Of a stretch of DNA of 64,000 nucleotides, positions 29,981 through 38,086 are shown piece by piece. The DNA is from Streptacidiphilus sp041262525. GTDB taxonomy: Bacteria; Actinomycetota; Actinomycetes; Streptomycetales; Streptomycetaceae. Each line of letters starts with the position of its first letter. Within the stretch, counting starts at the first letter, position 1. Below the pieces are notes generated by a model, which saw nothing but the letters and a program-made list of their open reading frames with translations, was not told where the DNA came from and searched no databases. The stretch lies in assembly GCF_041262525.1 (NCBI RefSeq), contig NZ_JBGCCK010000018.1:1-64000 (forward strand). The letters are read 5' to 3'. Position numbers and translations under genes: made by a program.

Positions 29981-30019
29981 CGGAGGCCGCTTCCCGCCAT
30001 GTGGCGGGGGCGGCCTCCG
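29981..30019. terminator. Bidirectional terminator between LLM and collagenase genes
   Basis: CGGAGGCCGC (29981-29990) pairs with GCGGCCTCCG (30010-30019); a second stem CCCGCC/GGCGGG lies inside. It separates convergent genes. Confidence 0.85.
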
Positions 30020-30035
30020 GGCTCGTGATCAGTGG

Positions 30036-32333
30036 TCAGTACTGCGTCGTCACCGTGACGCCGCTGAACGCGGTGTTCGCGTAGAGGCTGAGGTAGCGGT
30101 AGCCCGCCGTCGTGTTGGTGACGGTGAGGCTCTGGGCGGTGCCGGCGTTGGTCGACGAGGCCGTGTAGGCGCTCGGCGTGGCCCAGCCGGACGGGTTGTA
30201 GTAGAGCGAAGCGCTCCCGGTGCCGCCGGTCGAGGTGACCTTCAGCGTCGTGGTGCCCGCCGGGAGGTAGAGGTAGTAGTAGTCGATGTTCCCCGCCGTC
30301 TCGGACTGGTTCGTCCGGGAGCAGTTCTGGCCCATGGCCCGGGTGTCCGCGCCCGGGCACTGCGGCAGGGTGACCGGCTGGCTGCAGGCGCCCGCCGCGC
30401 AGGCGGTCAGCCAGTTGCCGAAGTCCGCGTCGTAGCCGGTGCCCACACCGTTGTAGACGGCGTAGCCGCCGGTGTAGTCACCGGTACGGAAGTGGCCGAG
30501 CATGGCGTAGACGTCCTGCGGGTGCCTCTCGAGCATGTACCGCACCGCGAGGTAGCCCCACGGGTAGGTGCGGACGACGTCGCTGTTGGCGTAGGTGCTC
30601 TGGAACAGCGTGCTGAGCGCGTAGGTGTGCTTGGCCGCCTCGGTGACCGCCTCGGTGTCGGTGATGCCGCGGTAGGTGTAGGAGTCGTACTCCGCCAGGC
30701 CCTCGATCCACCAGATGTCCGGGACGGTGATCTCCTGCGAGAAGTCGCCCTTCATGTCGTAGCGGGCGTCGAGGATGTGCGTGTACTCGTGGTTGAGGTT
30801 CCATATCCCGGCGACGAAGCCGTCGTCGGGGCTCTTGATGTACATGATGGACATCGGCTGGTTGGCGGGGTTGGTCGGATCCCCGGTCAGCGTGATCCCG
30901 CCGTTGTTGGTGTCGATGCCGTAGATCGCGCCCGCGTAGGTCTGGTAGTCGGTGCGGCTGGCGAAGACGACCAGCTTGACCGTCGTTTCGTACTGGCCCG
31001 GTATCGGGCCGTTGTCCTTGACCACGTTGTGGAAGAACGCGTCCTCGTTCAGGACGCTGGTGCAGGCCGCGGCGAGGTCGGCGGCGCTGAGGGACTGCGC
31101 CTGGATGGTGTGGGTGGCGTCGCAGGCGTGCGTGATCGGCAGCGCGGCGACGGTGAGCTGGGCGGCCAGGTTGCAGGTGCCGTAGTAGGCGCAGTTGGAC
31201 GCGTCGTAGTAGTTCGCCTGGGAGGCGGCGGCGACCCAGAGCGGCGCGGTCGGACCGGTCATCGCGGTGGCGTTCAGCAGGCCCTTGATCAGCGGCCGGA
31301 CCTTGGGCTGGAGCGCCGTCTGTCCGACGAAACGGGCCAGGTCGGTGCCGGAGTTGGCCTCCACGTAGGAGTCGCCGGTGCCCAGCAGGCTCACGTGGCC
31401 CAGGGCGAAGGAGTCGACGGTGTCGATGACGCTCGGGTCGGCGGTGATCGCGCTCACGAAGTCGGTGCTCCAGTTCCCGCGCCACAGCGGGGTGAAGACG
31501 TCGTTGACGGCCGGCGTCATGCTGCCGGTGGCGTCGTAGGTGGAGCTGTCGAAGCCGGACAGGATCTTCTTGTAGACGTTCAGGTAGTGGGCCTGGTCGT
31601 TGGCGCTGTCGGTGAGGATGACGACATCGCCCAGCACGTCGCCGTTGGCGGCGGTCACGTCGGCGGAGTGCGGATCGGCGAAGAAGGCGTCCATGCCGCT
31701 CTGCGCGGCAGTGGTCAGCGCGGCGTCGTAACTCCCCACGGATGACGAGTTGTTGAACTGGACGTAGTAGCCGGCCCGGAGGAAGAGCACGAGCTGCCAG
31801 ATGCCGCCCGAGTCGTCACCGGCGTAGTTCGCGGCCGAGGCGGTGAAGGCGTTGGCGACGGTGAGCATCTGCGACTCGTTGAAGGCGTTCGCCGCATCCG
31901 TGCCGGTGAGGCCGAAAAGGCTGTTGACGCAGCCGGTGGAGGAGGCTTCGACGAAGGAGACCAGCGCGGCGCCGGTCCGGCTGCCGAAGTCGGCCGGGGT
32001 ACAGGACGCCGTGGCGGCCGGCGCGATCCCGTGTGCGTGCACCCCGGCGTGGGCGGCGGTGAGCCCCTTCGGCGGGCTCTGCGGGCGCAGTTGGTCCGGA
32101 GTGGACCGGTTGCGCTGGGCGGCGGGCTGATCTGACGCGCCGCCGTTCCTGCCGACCGGGGAGGGGGTCCGGGCGAGCTTCGGCGCCGCGGTGGGTCGGG
32201 CGCCGGCGGCGAGGTTCGTGGCCGCGTGCGACGCAGGTGCCGCGAGCGCGGGCGTCGCCGCCAGACCGGCCAGCGCGACGACGGCTGCCAGGCCGCCCGC
32301 CACGAATCCGGGCAGGGGGGAGCGGTAGCGCAT
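30036..32333 (-). CDS. Secreted M9-family collagenase
   Basis: 765 residues. It begins with a signal peptide (FVAGGLAAVVALAGLAATPA, Ala-X-Ala near 34) followed by a Pro/Ala-rich stretch. The peptidase domain has the zinc motif HEYTH (His515, Glu516, His519) and the third ligand Glu544 in WWIEGLAEY, the M9 pattern. The preceding helical 'activator' region and a C-terminal PPC-like beta domain (about 660-765, ETAGNIDYYYLYLPAG) complete the family layout. It should cut native collagen outside the cell. ATG 32333 has GGAG upstream. With the downstream peptidase and hydroxyproline genes it suggests collagen use. Confidence 0.93.
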   Translation of the reverse strand: MRYRSPLPGFVAGGLAAVVALAGLAATPALAAPASHAATNLAAGARPTAAPKLARTPSPVGRNGGASDQPAAQRNRSTPDQLRPQSPPKGLTAAHAGVHAHGIAPAATASCTPADFGSRTGAALVSFVEASSTGCVNSLFGLTGTDAANAFNESQMLTVANAFTASAANYAGDDSGGIWQLVLFLRAGYYVQFNNSSSVGSYDAALTTAAQSGMDAFFADPHSADVTAANGDVLGDVVILTDSANDQAHYLNVYKKILSGFDSSTYDATGSMTPAVNDVFTPLWRGNWSTDFVSAITADPSVIDTVDSFALGHVSLLGTGDSYVEANSGTDLARFVGQTALQPKVRPLIKGLLNATAMTGPTAPLWVAAASQANYYDASNCAYYGTCNLAAQLTVAALPITHACDATHTIQAQSLSAADLAAACTSVLNEDAFFHNVVKDNGPIPGQYETTVKLVVFASRTDYQTYAGAIYGIDTNNGGITLTGDPTNPANQPMSIMYIKSPDDGFVAGIWNLNHEYTHILDARYDMKGDFSQEITVPDIWWIEGLAEYDSYTYRGITDTEAVTEAAKHTYALSTLFQSTYANSDVVRTYPWGYLAVRYMLERHPQDVYAMLGHFRTGDYTGGYAVYNGVGTGYDADFGNWLTACAAGACSQPVTLPQCPGADTRAMGQNCSRTNQSETAGNIDYYYLYLPAGTTTLKVTSTGGTGSASLYYNPSGWATPSAYTASSTNAGTAQSLTVTNTTAGYRYLSLYANTAFSGVTVTTQY

Positions 32334-32471
32334 CTCTACTCCATTCATGGACAGATGCGCCTCGGGGAGAAGTGCTGAGGCGTGACAGGGACACTTCCAT
32401 TCCGGATCGACGGAGACAATACCGTGTGACATAGCACTTTGCCTGGAGTCCCATAACACGCCCACCGGCGT

Positions 32472-33413
32472 TCACGTCCCCGATGCCCACGCCTGGAAGT
32501 GCGGAGCCTGTGCCAGTAGGTCGTGATGGGTAGCCGTCGCGGCGCTGAACAGCGTGTCCGCGACCGGGTCGGCGAGGCTGTCGCGACGCCAGGCCAGCAC
32601 GTAGCGGCACCAGAGCGGCGTGCCGACCAGCGGCTTGACGACCACGTCGGCGATCGGCCGCAGCGTCGCCTGCACGAGCGAGACGCCGAGACCGTCAGCG
32701 ATCATGTCCTGCAGCTGGAGCCGGTCGCCGATGAACTCGTGCACCGCGACCGGACTGAATCCGGCTGCCTCACAGGCCTCGTAGAACACTCCAGGCCAGC
32801 CGGCGCCGTCGTCCGGGGTCACGAACCAGGCGTCCTCGGCGAGATCGGCGAGGGCCACCTCCGGACGGTGCCGGAGCCGGTGACGCGCGGGCAGGGCGAC
32901 GAAGCACGGCTCGGTGACGATTCCGCGATGGGCCACGGCCTCCGAGTGACGCAGCGTCAGCCCCGGGTAGTCGGCGGCGATCGCCGCGTCCACCTGCCCG
33001 CCCTCCAGCAGCTCGACCATCTCGGAGGAGGAGTAGACGCTGCTCACGGAGAGGGCGAGATCGGGCAACCGACTCCTGGCCCTGACCACCATGCCGGACA
33101 GGATCGAGGAGTTGGTCGCCGCCAGTCGCAGCGTGCGCCGCGCTCCCCCGGCGCTCGCCTGCGGACGGCTGCCGATCGCGTCCGCCCGCGCCAGCACGTC
33201 CCGCGCCTGGGCCAGCACCTCCATGCCGAACTCCGTCAACGCGACGCCCGACACCCGCCGTTCGAAGAGCGGCTCACCGAGGAAGCGTTCGATCCTGCGC
33301 AGTTGCGTGCTCATCGCCGGCTGCGACTGCCCCAGCGCCGTCGCCGCCCGCCCCACGCTGCCCGCGTCGGCGATCGCACACAGCACCCGCAGATGCCGCA
33401 GCTCCAGCTCCAT
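32472..33413 (-). CDS. LysR-family regulator
   Basis: 313 residues. N-terminal winged helix-turn-helix (MELELRHLRVLCAIADAGSV, GRAATALGQSQPAMSTQLRR) and a C-terminal periplasmic-binding-like effector domain. ATG 33413 has GGAGGAGAG upstream. It is on the same strand as, and 138 bases upstream of, the collagenase gene, so it could regulate it, though no operator is evident. A headless LysR fragment lies divergently upstream. Confidence 0.9.
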   Translation of the reverse strand: MELELRHLRVLCAIADAGSVGRAATALGQSQPAMSTQLRRIERFLGEPLFERRVSGVALTEFGMEVLAQARDVLARADAIGSRPQASAGGARRTLRLAATNSSILSGMVVRARSRLPDLALSVSSVYSSSEMVELLEGGQVDAAIAADYPGLTLRHSEAVAHRGIVTEPCFVALPARHRLRHRPEVALADLAEDAWFVTPDDGAGWPGVFYEACEAAGFSPVAVHEFIGDRLQLQDMIADGLGVSLVQATLRPIADVVVKPLVGTPLWCRYVLAWRRDSLADPVADTLFSAATATHHDLLAQAPHFQAWASGT

Positions 33414-33552
33414 TCCCGCTCTCCTCCCGTTCGCCAGGCATGCCGTTCGCCGACTTGAAGGCGTACGAGAGGAGACCGTATGAAGAGCCTCGGGGTCACG
33501 GAAACCCGTCCCCTGGCTGGATTCGGACGCTACGGAAGTCACTGGCCGCGGC

Positions 33553-34260
33553 GCGCCCGCCGCGTTTCACGCGACGGCGGGCGCGAGCCTGGCCCCGCGC
33601 GCGCTGGCCGATTTCCGGGCGGCCCACCCACAGGTGGCGCTCTCGCTGGAGGTCGCCCTCTCGGCCGAACTGCTGCGGCAGCTCGCGGACGACGCGCTGG
33701 ACGTCGCCGTCGTCGCCGTGGATCCGGCGGCGGCGGACGCGGTCGGCGTCCGACTGGAGCACCTGTTGGACGAACCGGTGCTGGTCGCCCTGCCGCCCGG
33801 CCATCCGCTGGCCGGGCTACGCGACGTGCGACTGACCCAACTCGCCGAGGAGGACTGGATCGCGGGCAGCTCCCGCCCCGAGGACACGCTGCTCGGCTCG
33901 GCGCTGCGAGCCGGCTTCCGGCCGCGGATCGGCTACGTGGTGGCGGACTGGTTCGCGAAGCAGGGCCTGGTCGCGGCGGGCTTCGGCGTCACCCTCGTGC
34001 CCGCACTGGCGGCGGGGGCGCTACGGCCCGATCTGGCGCTTGCGACCGTGCACCCGGACGACGTCCCGATACGGGCGATCCATAGCGCGACCCCGCGCGG
34101 GCTTACGGCGAGCCCGGAACTGGCGGCCTTCCTGTCCGCTGCTGCGAGCGGCCGGCACGGTCAGTGGGCCATCTTGAGACCGACGACGCCGCCGATGATC
34201 ATCGCGAGGAAGAGGACGCGCAGCACGGTGACCGGGTCGCCGAGCGCGAGCATGCCGTAG
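33553..34260 (+). pseudogene. LysR effector domain without its DNA-binding domain
   Basis: On the plus strand a LysR substrate-binding domain can be read from about 33553 (FHATAGASLAPRALADFRAA) through LLDEPVLVALPPGHPLAG and GFGVTLVPALAAGALRP to about 34157. The ~85-residue helix-turn-helix and linker that should precede it are gone, and no start codon with a ribosome site fits before 33634. The 3' end overlaps the antiparallel SMR gene. This is a 5'-deleted gene; the nearby intact LysR gene is oriented away from it. Confidence 0.75.
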
Positions 34261-34475
34261 ATCGCGGTGCCCAGCGTGCCGACGGCCACCCAGACGGCAT
34301 AGCCGGTCCCGAGCGGGAGGGTGCGCAGCGCGTAGGAGAGGCCCGCCATGCTCATCAGGACGGTGGCGCCGAAGACGACGCTCGGCAGCGGACGGGAGAA
34401 ACCCTTCGACGCCTGCAGGGCGATCGCCCAGACGGTCTCCAGCACACCGGAGACGACGAGAACCAGCCAGGCCAT
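34161..34475 (-). CDS. gdx: SMR-family guanidinium exporter (Gdx/SugE type)
   Basis: 104 residues, four transmembrane helices. The essential glutamate is Glu13 in SGVLETVWAIALQ, with Trp16 and Ser42 also at the positions seen in characterised Gdx proteins; GYAVWVAVGTLGTAIYGM is the third-helix signature. SMR proteins work as antiparallel dimers and swap protons for the substrate. A guanidine-III riboswitch lies 47 bases upstream, which argues for guanidinium as the true substrate rather than quaternary ammonium drugs. Confidence 0.92.
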   Translation of the reverse strand: MAWLVLVVSGVLETVWAIALQASKGFSRPLPSVVFGATVLMSMAGLSYALRTLPLGTGYAVWVAVGTLGTAIYGMLALGDPVTVLRVLFLAMIIGGVVGLKMAH

Positions 34476-34522
34476 GACGCAACCTCTCGCAGTAGGGGAC
34501 GGTGAAGTGCACCGCTCTTGCT

Positions 34523-34562
34523 GCGCCGTCTTGTCGGACCGGGTACGACGCGCTCGTCCGGG
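34523..34562 (-). promoter_or_regulatory. Guanidine-III (ykkC-III) riboswitch
   Basis: The minus-strand RNA reads CCGGACGAGCGCGUCGUACC then CGGUCCGACAAGACGGCGC. It closely matches the known guanidine-III aptamer (CCGGACGAGG...CGCCGUACCCGG...GACAAGACGGCGC), with compensating changes in the first stem. It precedes the SMR gene with a short linker to its start. Guanidine binding should expose the ribosome site and turn on export. Confidence 0.88.
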
Positions 34563-34643
34563 AGGAAGGAGCCGCATCTGGTCTCCTCCGCCACTTCGAA
34601 CGTAACACAGCCCAGGTCAGAGCCGGCTGGCTAGGGTGGATCC

Positions 34644-35816
34644 ATGCCGCTGCCGAAGCTCACCGTGACCGAACGACGCAACCGGATCGCCGCGCGGCAG
34701 CTCGCGCGGCGCGAGTCGCCGTTGGCCGTCGCCGACGCGCTGCTCGGCCTGCACGCGACGGACGCCGCGACCGTCCATCTCTCGGTCGCCGCACGGCTCG
34801 ACGGGCCGGGCGCGGGGCTCGTCGAGGTCGTCGAGAAGGCGCTCTACGACGAGGTCTCGCTGGTGCGGCTGCTCTCGATGCGGCGCACGCTCTTCGTCGT
34901 CCCGGTCGACCTCGCGCCGGTGGTCGACTCCTCGACCGCGCGCGACATCGCCGCGAAGGAGCGGAAGAAGCTGCTGGAGTTCCTGCGGGAGGGCGGCGGC
35001 TGGGACGCCGCCTGGCTGGCCGCCGCCGAGCGGGAGACGCTGGCCGCGCTCGACCGCCTCGGTGCGGCGACCGGGCAGGAACTCGGCGCGGCCGTGCCCG
35101 CCCTGCGGGAGCGGGTGACCGTCGCGTCCGGAAAGCCCTACGAGGCGGTGCAGACGGTCGCCTCACGGGTGCTGCGGGTGCTGGCCGCCGAGAACAGGAT
35201 CCGCCGTGACCGGCCGCGCGGGAGCTGGACCTCCAGCGCCTACCGCTGGGTGCCGAGCACACCGTGGCCGGAGCTTCCTGCGGCGGAGGCGCGGGCCGAG
35301 CTGGTCCGGCGCTGGCTCGCGTCCTACGGGCCGGGGACGGACGCGGACCTGAAGTGGTGGACCGGCTGGACGCTGGGCGCGGTGCGCAAGGCGCTCACCG
35401 CCGTCGGCGCGGAGCGGGTCTCCCTCGCGGGTGACACCACCGGCGAAGGCTTCGTGCTGCCCGGCGACACCGGGCCGACGGCCGCTCCCGCTCCCTGCGC
35501 CGCCCTGCTGCCGGCGCTCGACCCTACCGCGATGGGGTGGCGCGAACGCGAATGGTACACCGACCCCGCGCACGGCGCCCAACTCTTCGACCGCACGGGC
35601 AACATCGGCCCGACCGTCTGGTGGGAGGGCCGCGTCGTCGGCGGCTGGGCCCAGGCCCCGGACGGCTCGGTCGTCTGGCGGCTGCTGGAGGACGTGGGGG
35701 CCGACGGCGTCGCCGGGGTCACCGGCGAGGCGGAGCGGATGACCGCCGTCCTCGGCGGCACCCGGGTCACCCCGCGCTTCCGGACACCCCTGGAACGCGA
35801 GCTCAGCGAGGGCTGA
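34644..35816 (+). CDS. Winged-helix DNA-binding protein, AlkZ-like family
   Basis: 390 residues of the AlkZ/YcaQ-related (HTH_42) family: VTERRNRIAARQL, GLHATDAATVHLSVAARL, RRTLFVVPVDLAP, then ARRWLA-type helix (LVRRWLASYGPGTDADLKWW) and LLPALDPTAMGWREREWY. AlkZ is a DNA glycosylase that unhooks alkylated bases, but the catalytic Gln-X-Asp/Gln site of AlkZ is HAT here, so activity is doubtful. Divergent from the Gdx gene. Confidence 0.82.
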   Translation: MPLPKLTVTERRNRIAARQLARRESPLAVADALLGLHATDAATVHLSVAARLDGPGAGLVEVVEKALYDEVSLVRLLSMRRTLFVVPVDLAPVVDSSTARDIAAKERKKLLEFLREGGGWDAAWLAAAERETLAALDRLGAATGQELGAAVPALRERVTVASGKPYEAVQTVASRVLRVLAAENRIRRDRPRGSWTSSAYRWVPSTPWPELPAAEARAELVRRWLASYGPGTDADLKWWTGWTLGAVRKALTAVGAERVSLAGDTTGEGFVLPGDTGPTAAPAPCAALLPALDPTAMGWREREWYTDPAHGAQLFDRTGNIGPTVWWEGRVVGGWAQAPDGSVVWRLLEDVGADGVAGVTGEAERMTAVLGGTRVTPRFRTPLERELSEG

Positions 35817-35897
35817 TCCGAGGAGGGAGCGAAGGGCCTCGGCCGGTGTACAGCCGGCCTGGGGGAACATCTGCGCCGCCAGTTTCGCTTGACCCAT

Positions 35898-35925
35898 GGG
35901 ACATGTGACATGGCACCATGTGCCC
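35898..35925. promoter_or_regulatory. Inverted repeats just before the aminopeptidase P start
   Basis: GGCACCATGTGCC (35912-35924) is a palindrome, and ACATG/CATGT repeats surround it. TTGACC at 35889 could be a -35. The repeats end right at ATG 35926, so the message may be leaderless with an operator on the -10 region. Inference only. Confidence 0.4.
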
Positions 35926-37377
35926 ATGACCACCACCCCGCAGCAGTCCACCCCACCGCAGACAGCCAGCCACGACCTGCCCGTCTCCGCGAAGCTGTCG
36001 GAGTACATCACCACCGGCTGGGCGCCGAGCCCGCTGCCCGAGCTGCGCCCGGCCGAGTCCGCGCCCTGGGCCGCCAAGCGCCGGGACGCGCTGTCGGCGC
36101 GCTTCCCCGGCGAGCGGCTGGTCGTCCCGGCCGGGCTGCTCAAGCCCAGGGTCAACGACGTCGACCACCGGTTCCGCCCCAACTCCGCCTACGCGCACCT
36201 CACCGGCGGCGAGCAGACCCCCGAGGCGGTGCTGGTCCTGGAGCCGCACCCGGGCGGCCACCACGCCACGCTCTTCCTGCGGCCGCGTTCACCGCGCGAC
36301 ACGGACGAGTTCTTCCGCGACCGCCGCTACGGCGAGTTCTGGACCGGCCGCCGCCCGACCCTGGACGAGTCGGCGACGCTGTGGGGCCTGGCCTGCGAGC
36401 ACATCGACCGCCTCGGCGACGCGCTGGGCGGCTTCGTTCCCACGCGGGTGCTGCGCGGCCAGGACCCAACGGTCGACAGGGGCGTCGGCGCGCACGCATC
36501 CCCCGCCGCCGACACGGAGTTCGTCGCGGCGCTGGGCGAACTGCGCCTGGTGAAGGACCCGTGGGAGGTCGAGCAGCTGCAGCTCGCGGTGGACATCACC
36601 ACGGCCGCCTTCGAGGACACGGTCCGGGCGCTGCCCGCCGCGCTGCGGCACGTGCGCGGCGAGCGCTGGCTGGAGGGCGTCTTCGGCCTGCGCGCCCGCG
36701 CCGAGGGCAACGCGGTCGGCTACGAGAGCATCGTCGCCTCCGGCGCGCACGCCTGCGTGCTGCACTGGATCCGCAACGACGGCAGGCTCAACCCTGACGA
36801 GCTGCTGCTGCTCGACGCGGGTGTGGAGACCGACACCCTCTACACCGCCGACATCACCCGGACGCTGCCGCTCTCCGGCCGCTTCAGCTCCGTCCAACGA
36901 GACGTCTACCAGCTGGAACTGGCGGCCCAGCAGGCGGGGATCGACGCGCTGCGGCCGGGGGCCAGGTTCCGTGACTTCCATCTGGCCGCGATGCGGGTGA
37001 TCGCGGAAGGGCTGGCCGACTGGGGGGTCCTGCCCTGCTCGGCGGAGCAGGCCCTGGACCCGGAGGACGGCCGCTACCGCCGCTACACGCTCTGCAGCAG
37101 CGGCCACATGCTCGGCCTCGACCTGCACGACTGCGCGGGCGCGCGGACGGAGACCTACCTGGACGGCGTCCTGGAGGCCGGCCAGGTGCTGACGGTCGAG
37201 CCCGGCATCTACCTCCAGCCCGACGACCTGACGCTCCCGAAGGAGCTGCGCGGCATCGGCGTCAGGATCGAGGACGACCTGGTCATCACGGAGGACGGCG
37301 CTCGCCTGATGTCCTCCGCGCTCCCGCGCGACCCGGACGCGATCGAGTCCTGGATGGCCGCGCTGATGGAGGGCTGA
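35926..37377 (+). CDS. pepP: Xaa-Pro aminopeptidase (aminopeptidase P, M24B)
   Basis: 483 residues. An N-terminal creatinase-like domain (PNSAYAHLTGGEQTPEAVLV) is followed by the pita-bread M24 domain. Five metal ligands are visible: Asp in LLLDAGVETDTLY, Asp in TADITRTLP, His in GHMLGLDLHDC, Glu in TVEPGIYLQ and Glu in GVRIEDDLV. It removes an N-terminal residue that precedes proline. ATG 35926 is preferred over an in-frame ATG at 35896. Unlike the M24 homologue at 54031, this site is intact. Confidence 0.93.
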   Translation: MTTTPQQSTPPQTASHDLPVSAKLSEYITTGWAPSPLPELRPAESAPWAAKRRDALSARFPGERLVVPAGLLKPRVNDVDHRFRPNSAYAHLTGGEQTPEAVLVLEPHPGGHHATLFLRPRSPRDTDEFFRDRRYGEFWTGRRPTLDESATLWGLACEHIDRLGDALGGFVPTRVLRGQDPTVDRGVGAHASPAADTEFVAALGELRLVKDPWEVEQLQLAVDITTAAFEDTVRALPAALRHVRGERWLEGVFGLRARAEGNAVGYESIVASGAHACVLHWIRNDGRLNPDELLLLDAGVETDTLYTADITRTLPLSGRFSSVQRDVYQLELAAQQAGIDALRPGARFRDFHLAAMRVIAEGLADWGVLPCSAEQALDPEDGRYRRYTLCSSGHMLGLDLHDCAGARTETYLDGVLEAGQVLTVEPGIYLQPDDLTLPKELRGIGVRIEDDLVITEDGARLMSSALPRDPDAIESWMAALMEG

Positions 37378-37379
37378 GC

Positions 37380-37901
37380 TCAGCCGTACGCAGCCGCGTA
37401 GGCGTCGTGCAGGGGCTGCCAGTCCCGGGCGAGATCCCAGGCGGGCCAGTCGACGGCGCCTCCGGCCAGGGCGTCGGCGAGGTAGTCCAGATGCAGGTGC
37501 CAGCCGGCGAGCAGGAGCGCCGGGCGCTCGATCGGAGCCGGCAGCGTCGCGCTGAACGCGAGCGCGGCGCCGCCGCCCTCGTCCGTCAGCTGGAACCGCA
37601 GGCGGCCGTGCGGCTCGAGGTCCAGCTGGAGCAGGGTCGGCGGGTCGTAGGCACTGACCGTCCCCGTGGCAATGACGGTGCGTCCCTGGGCGTCGGTATT
37701 CAGCCACCTCAGCACGACGGCTCCGCCCTCGGCCGGATCCAGCCGATCGGCGGCTGCGAGCCACCGGCGGAGCAGGGCTCCGCGCGAGAGGTAGGGCCAC
37801 ACGGCAGCGACGGGTTGCTGGTAGTGCCGGTAGAAACAGACGGCCTGATGGGCGGCGTCGACGGTCGTGGCCACCCCGTCGAGCTGCGGTTCGCTGGACA
37901 C
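37380..37901 (-). CDS. SRPBCC / AHSA1-like protein
   Basis: 173 residues. AHSA1-type SRPBCC fold: PVAAVWPYLSRGALLRRWLA near the N-terminus, VIATGTVSAYDPPTLLQLDL and LLLAGWHLHLDYLADALAGG toward the end. Ligand unknown. GTG 37901 is the best start but its ribosome site (GAGG) is too close. It is convergent with pepP, 2 bases apart. Confidence 0.72.
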   Translation of the reverse strand: MSSEPQLDGVATTVDAAHQAVCFYRHYQQPVAAVWPYLSRGALLRRWLAAADRLDPAEGGAVVLRWLNTDAQGRTVIATGTVSAYDPPTLLQLDLEPHGRLRFQLTDEGGGAALAFSATLPAPIERPALLLAGWHLHLDYLADALAGGAVDWPAWDLARDWQPLHDAYAAAYG

Positions 37902-37939
37902 ACCTCGATCATCCGACAGACGAGCACGTTGCACTATTT

Positions 37940-38074
37940 GGGGGCGCGAGGCTCTGCTTGATTCACTGCGTGCGCCACAAGCCACCCTGTGCGGATGGCC
38001 CTGCGCGATCGGGGCTCTACCTCGCAGGGTGGCTTGTCGCGCACGCAGTGAATCAAGCAGAGCCCCGCGCCCCT
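37940..38074. repeat. Dispersed hairpin repeat, copy 2 (variant, after the LAL regulator)
   Basis: A 135-bp core, 160 bp with its GTTGCAC/GTGCAAC outer repeats (37928-38087). The ends are GGGGCGCG/CGCGCCCC as in the other copies, but the inner arms are different: 37951-37973 and 38041-38063 are perfect complements unrelated to the GGAACTGCGC arms elsewhere. The central GGATGGCCCTGCGC block is present in inverted orientation. The LAL gene TAG lies inside the right outer repeat. Confidence 0.88.
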
Positions 38075-38086
38075 TGGGTAGTGCAA

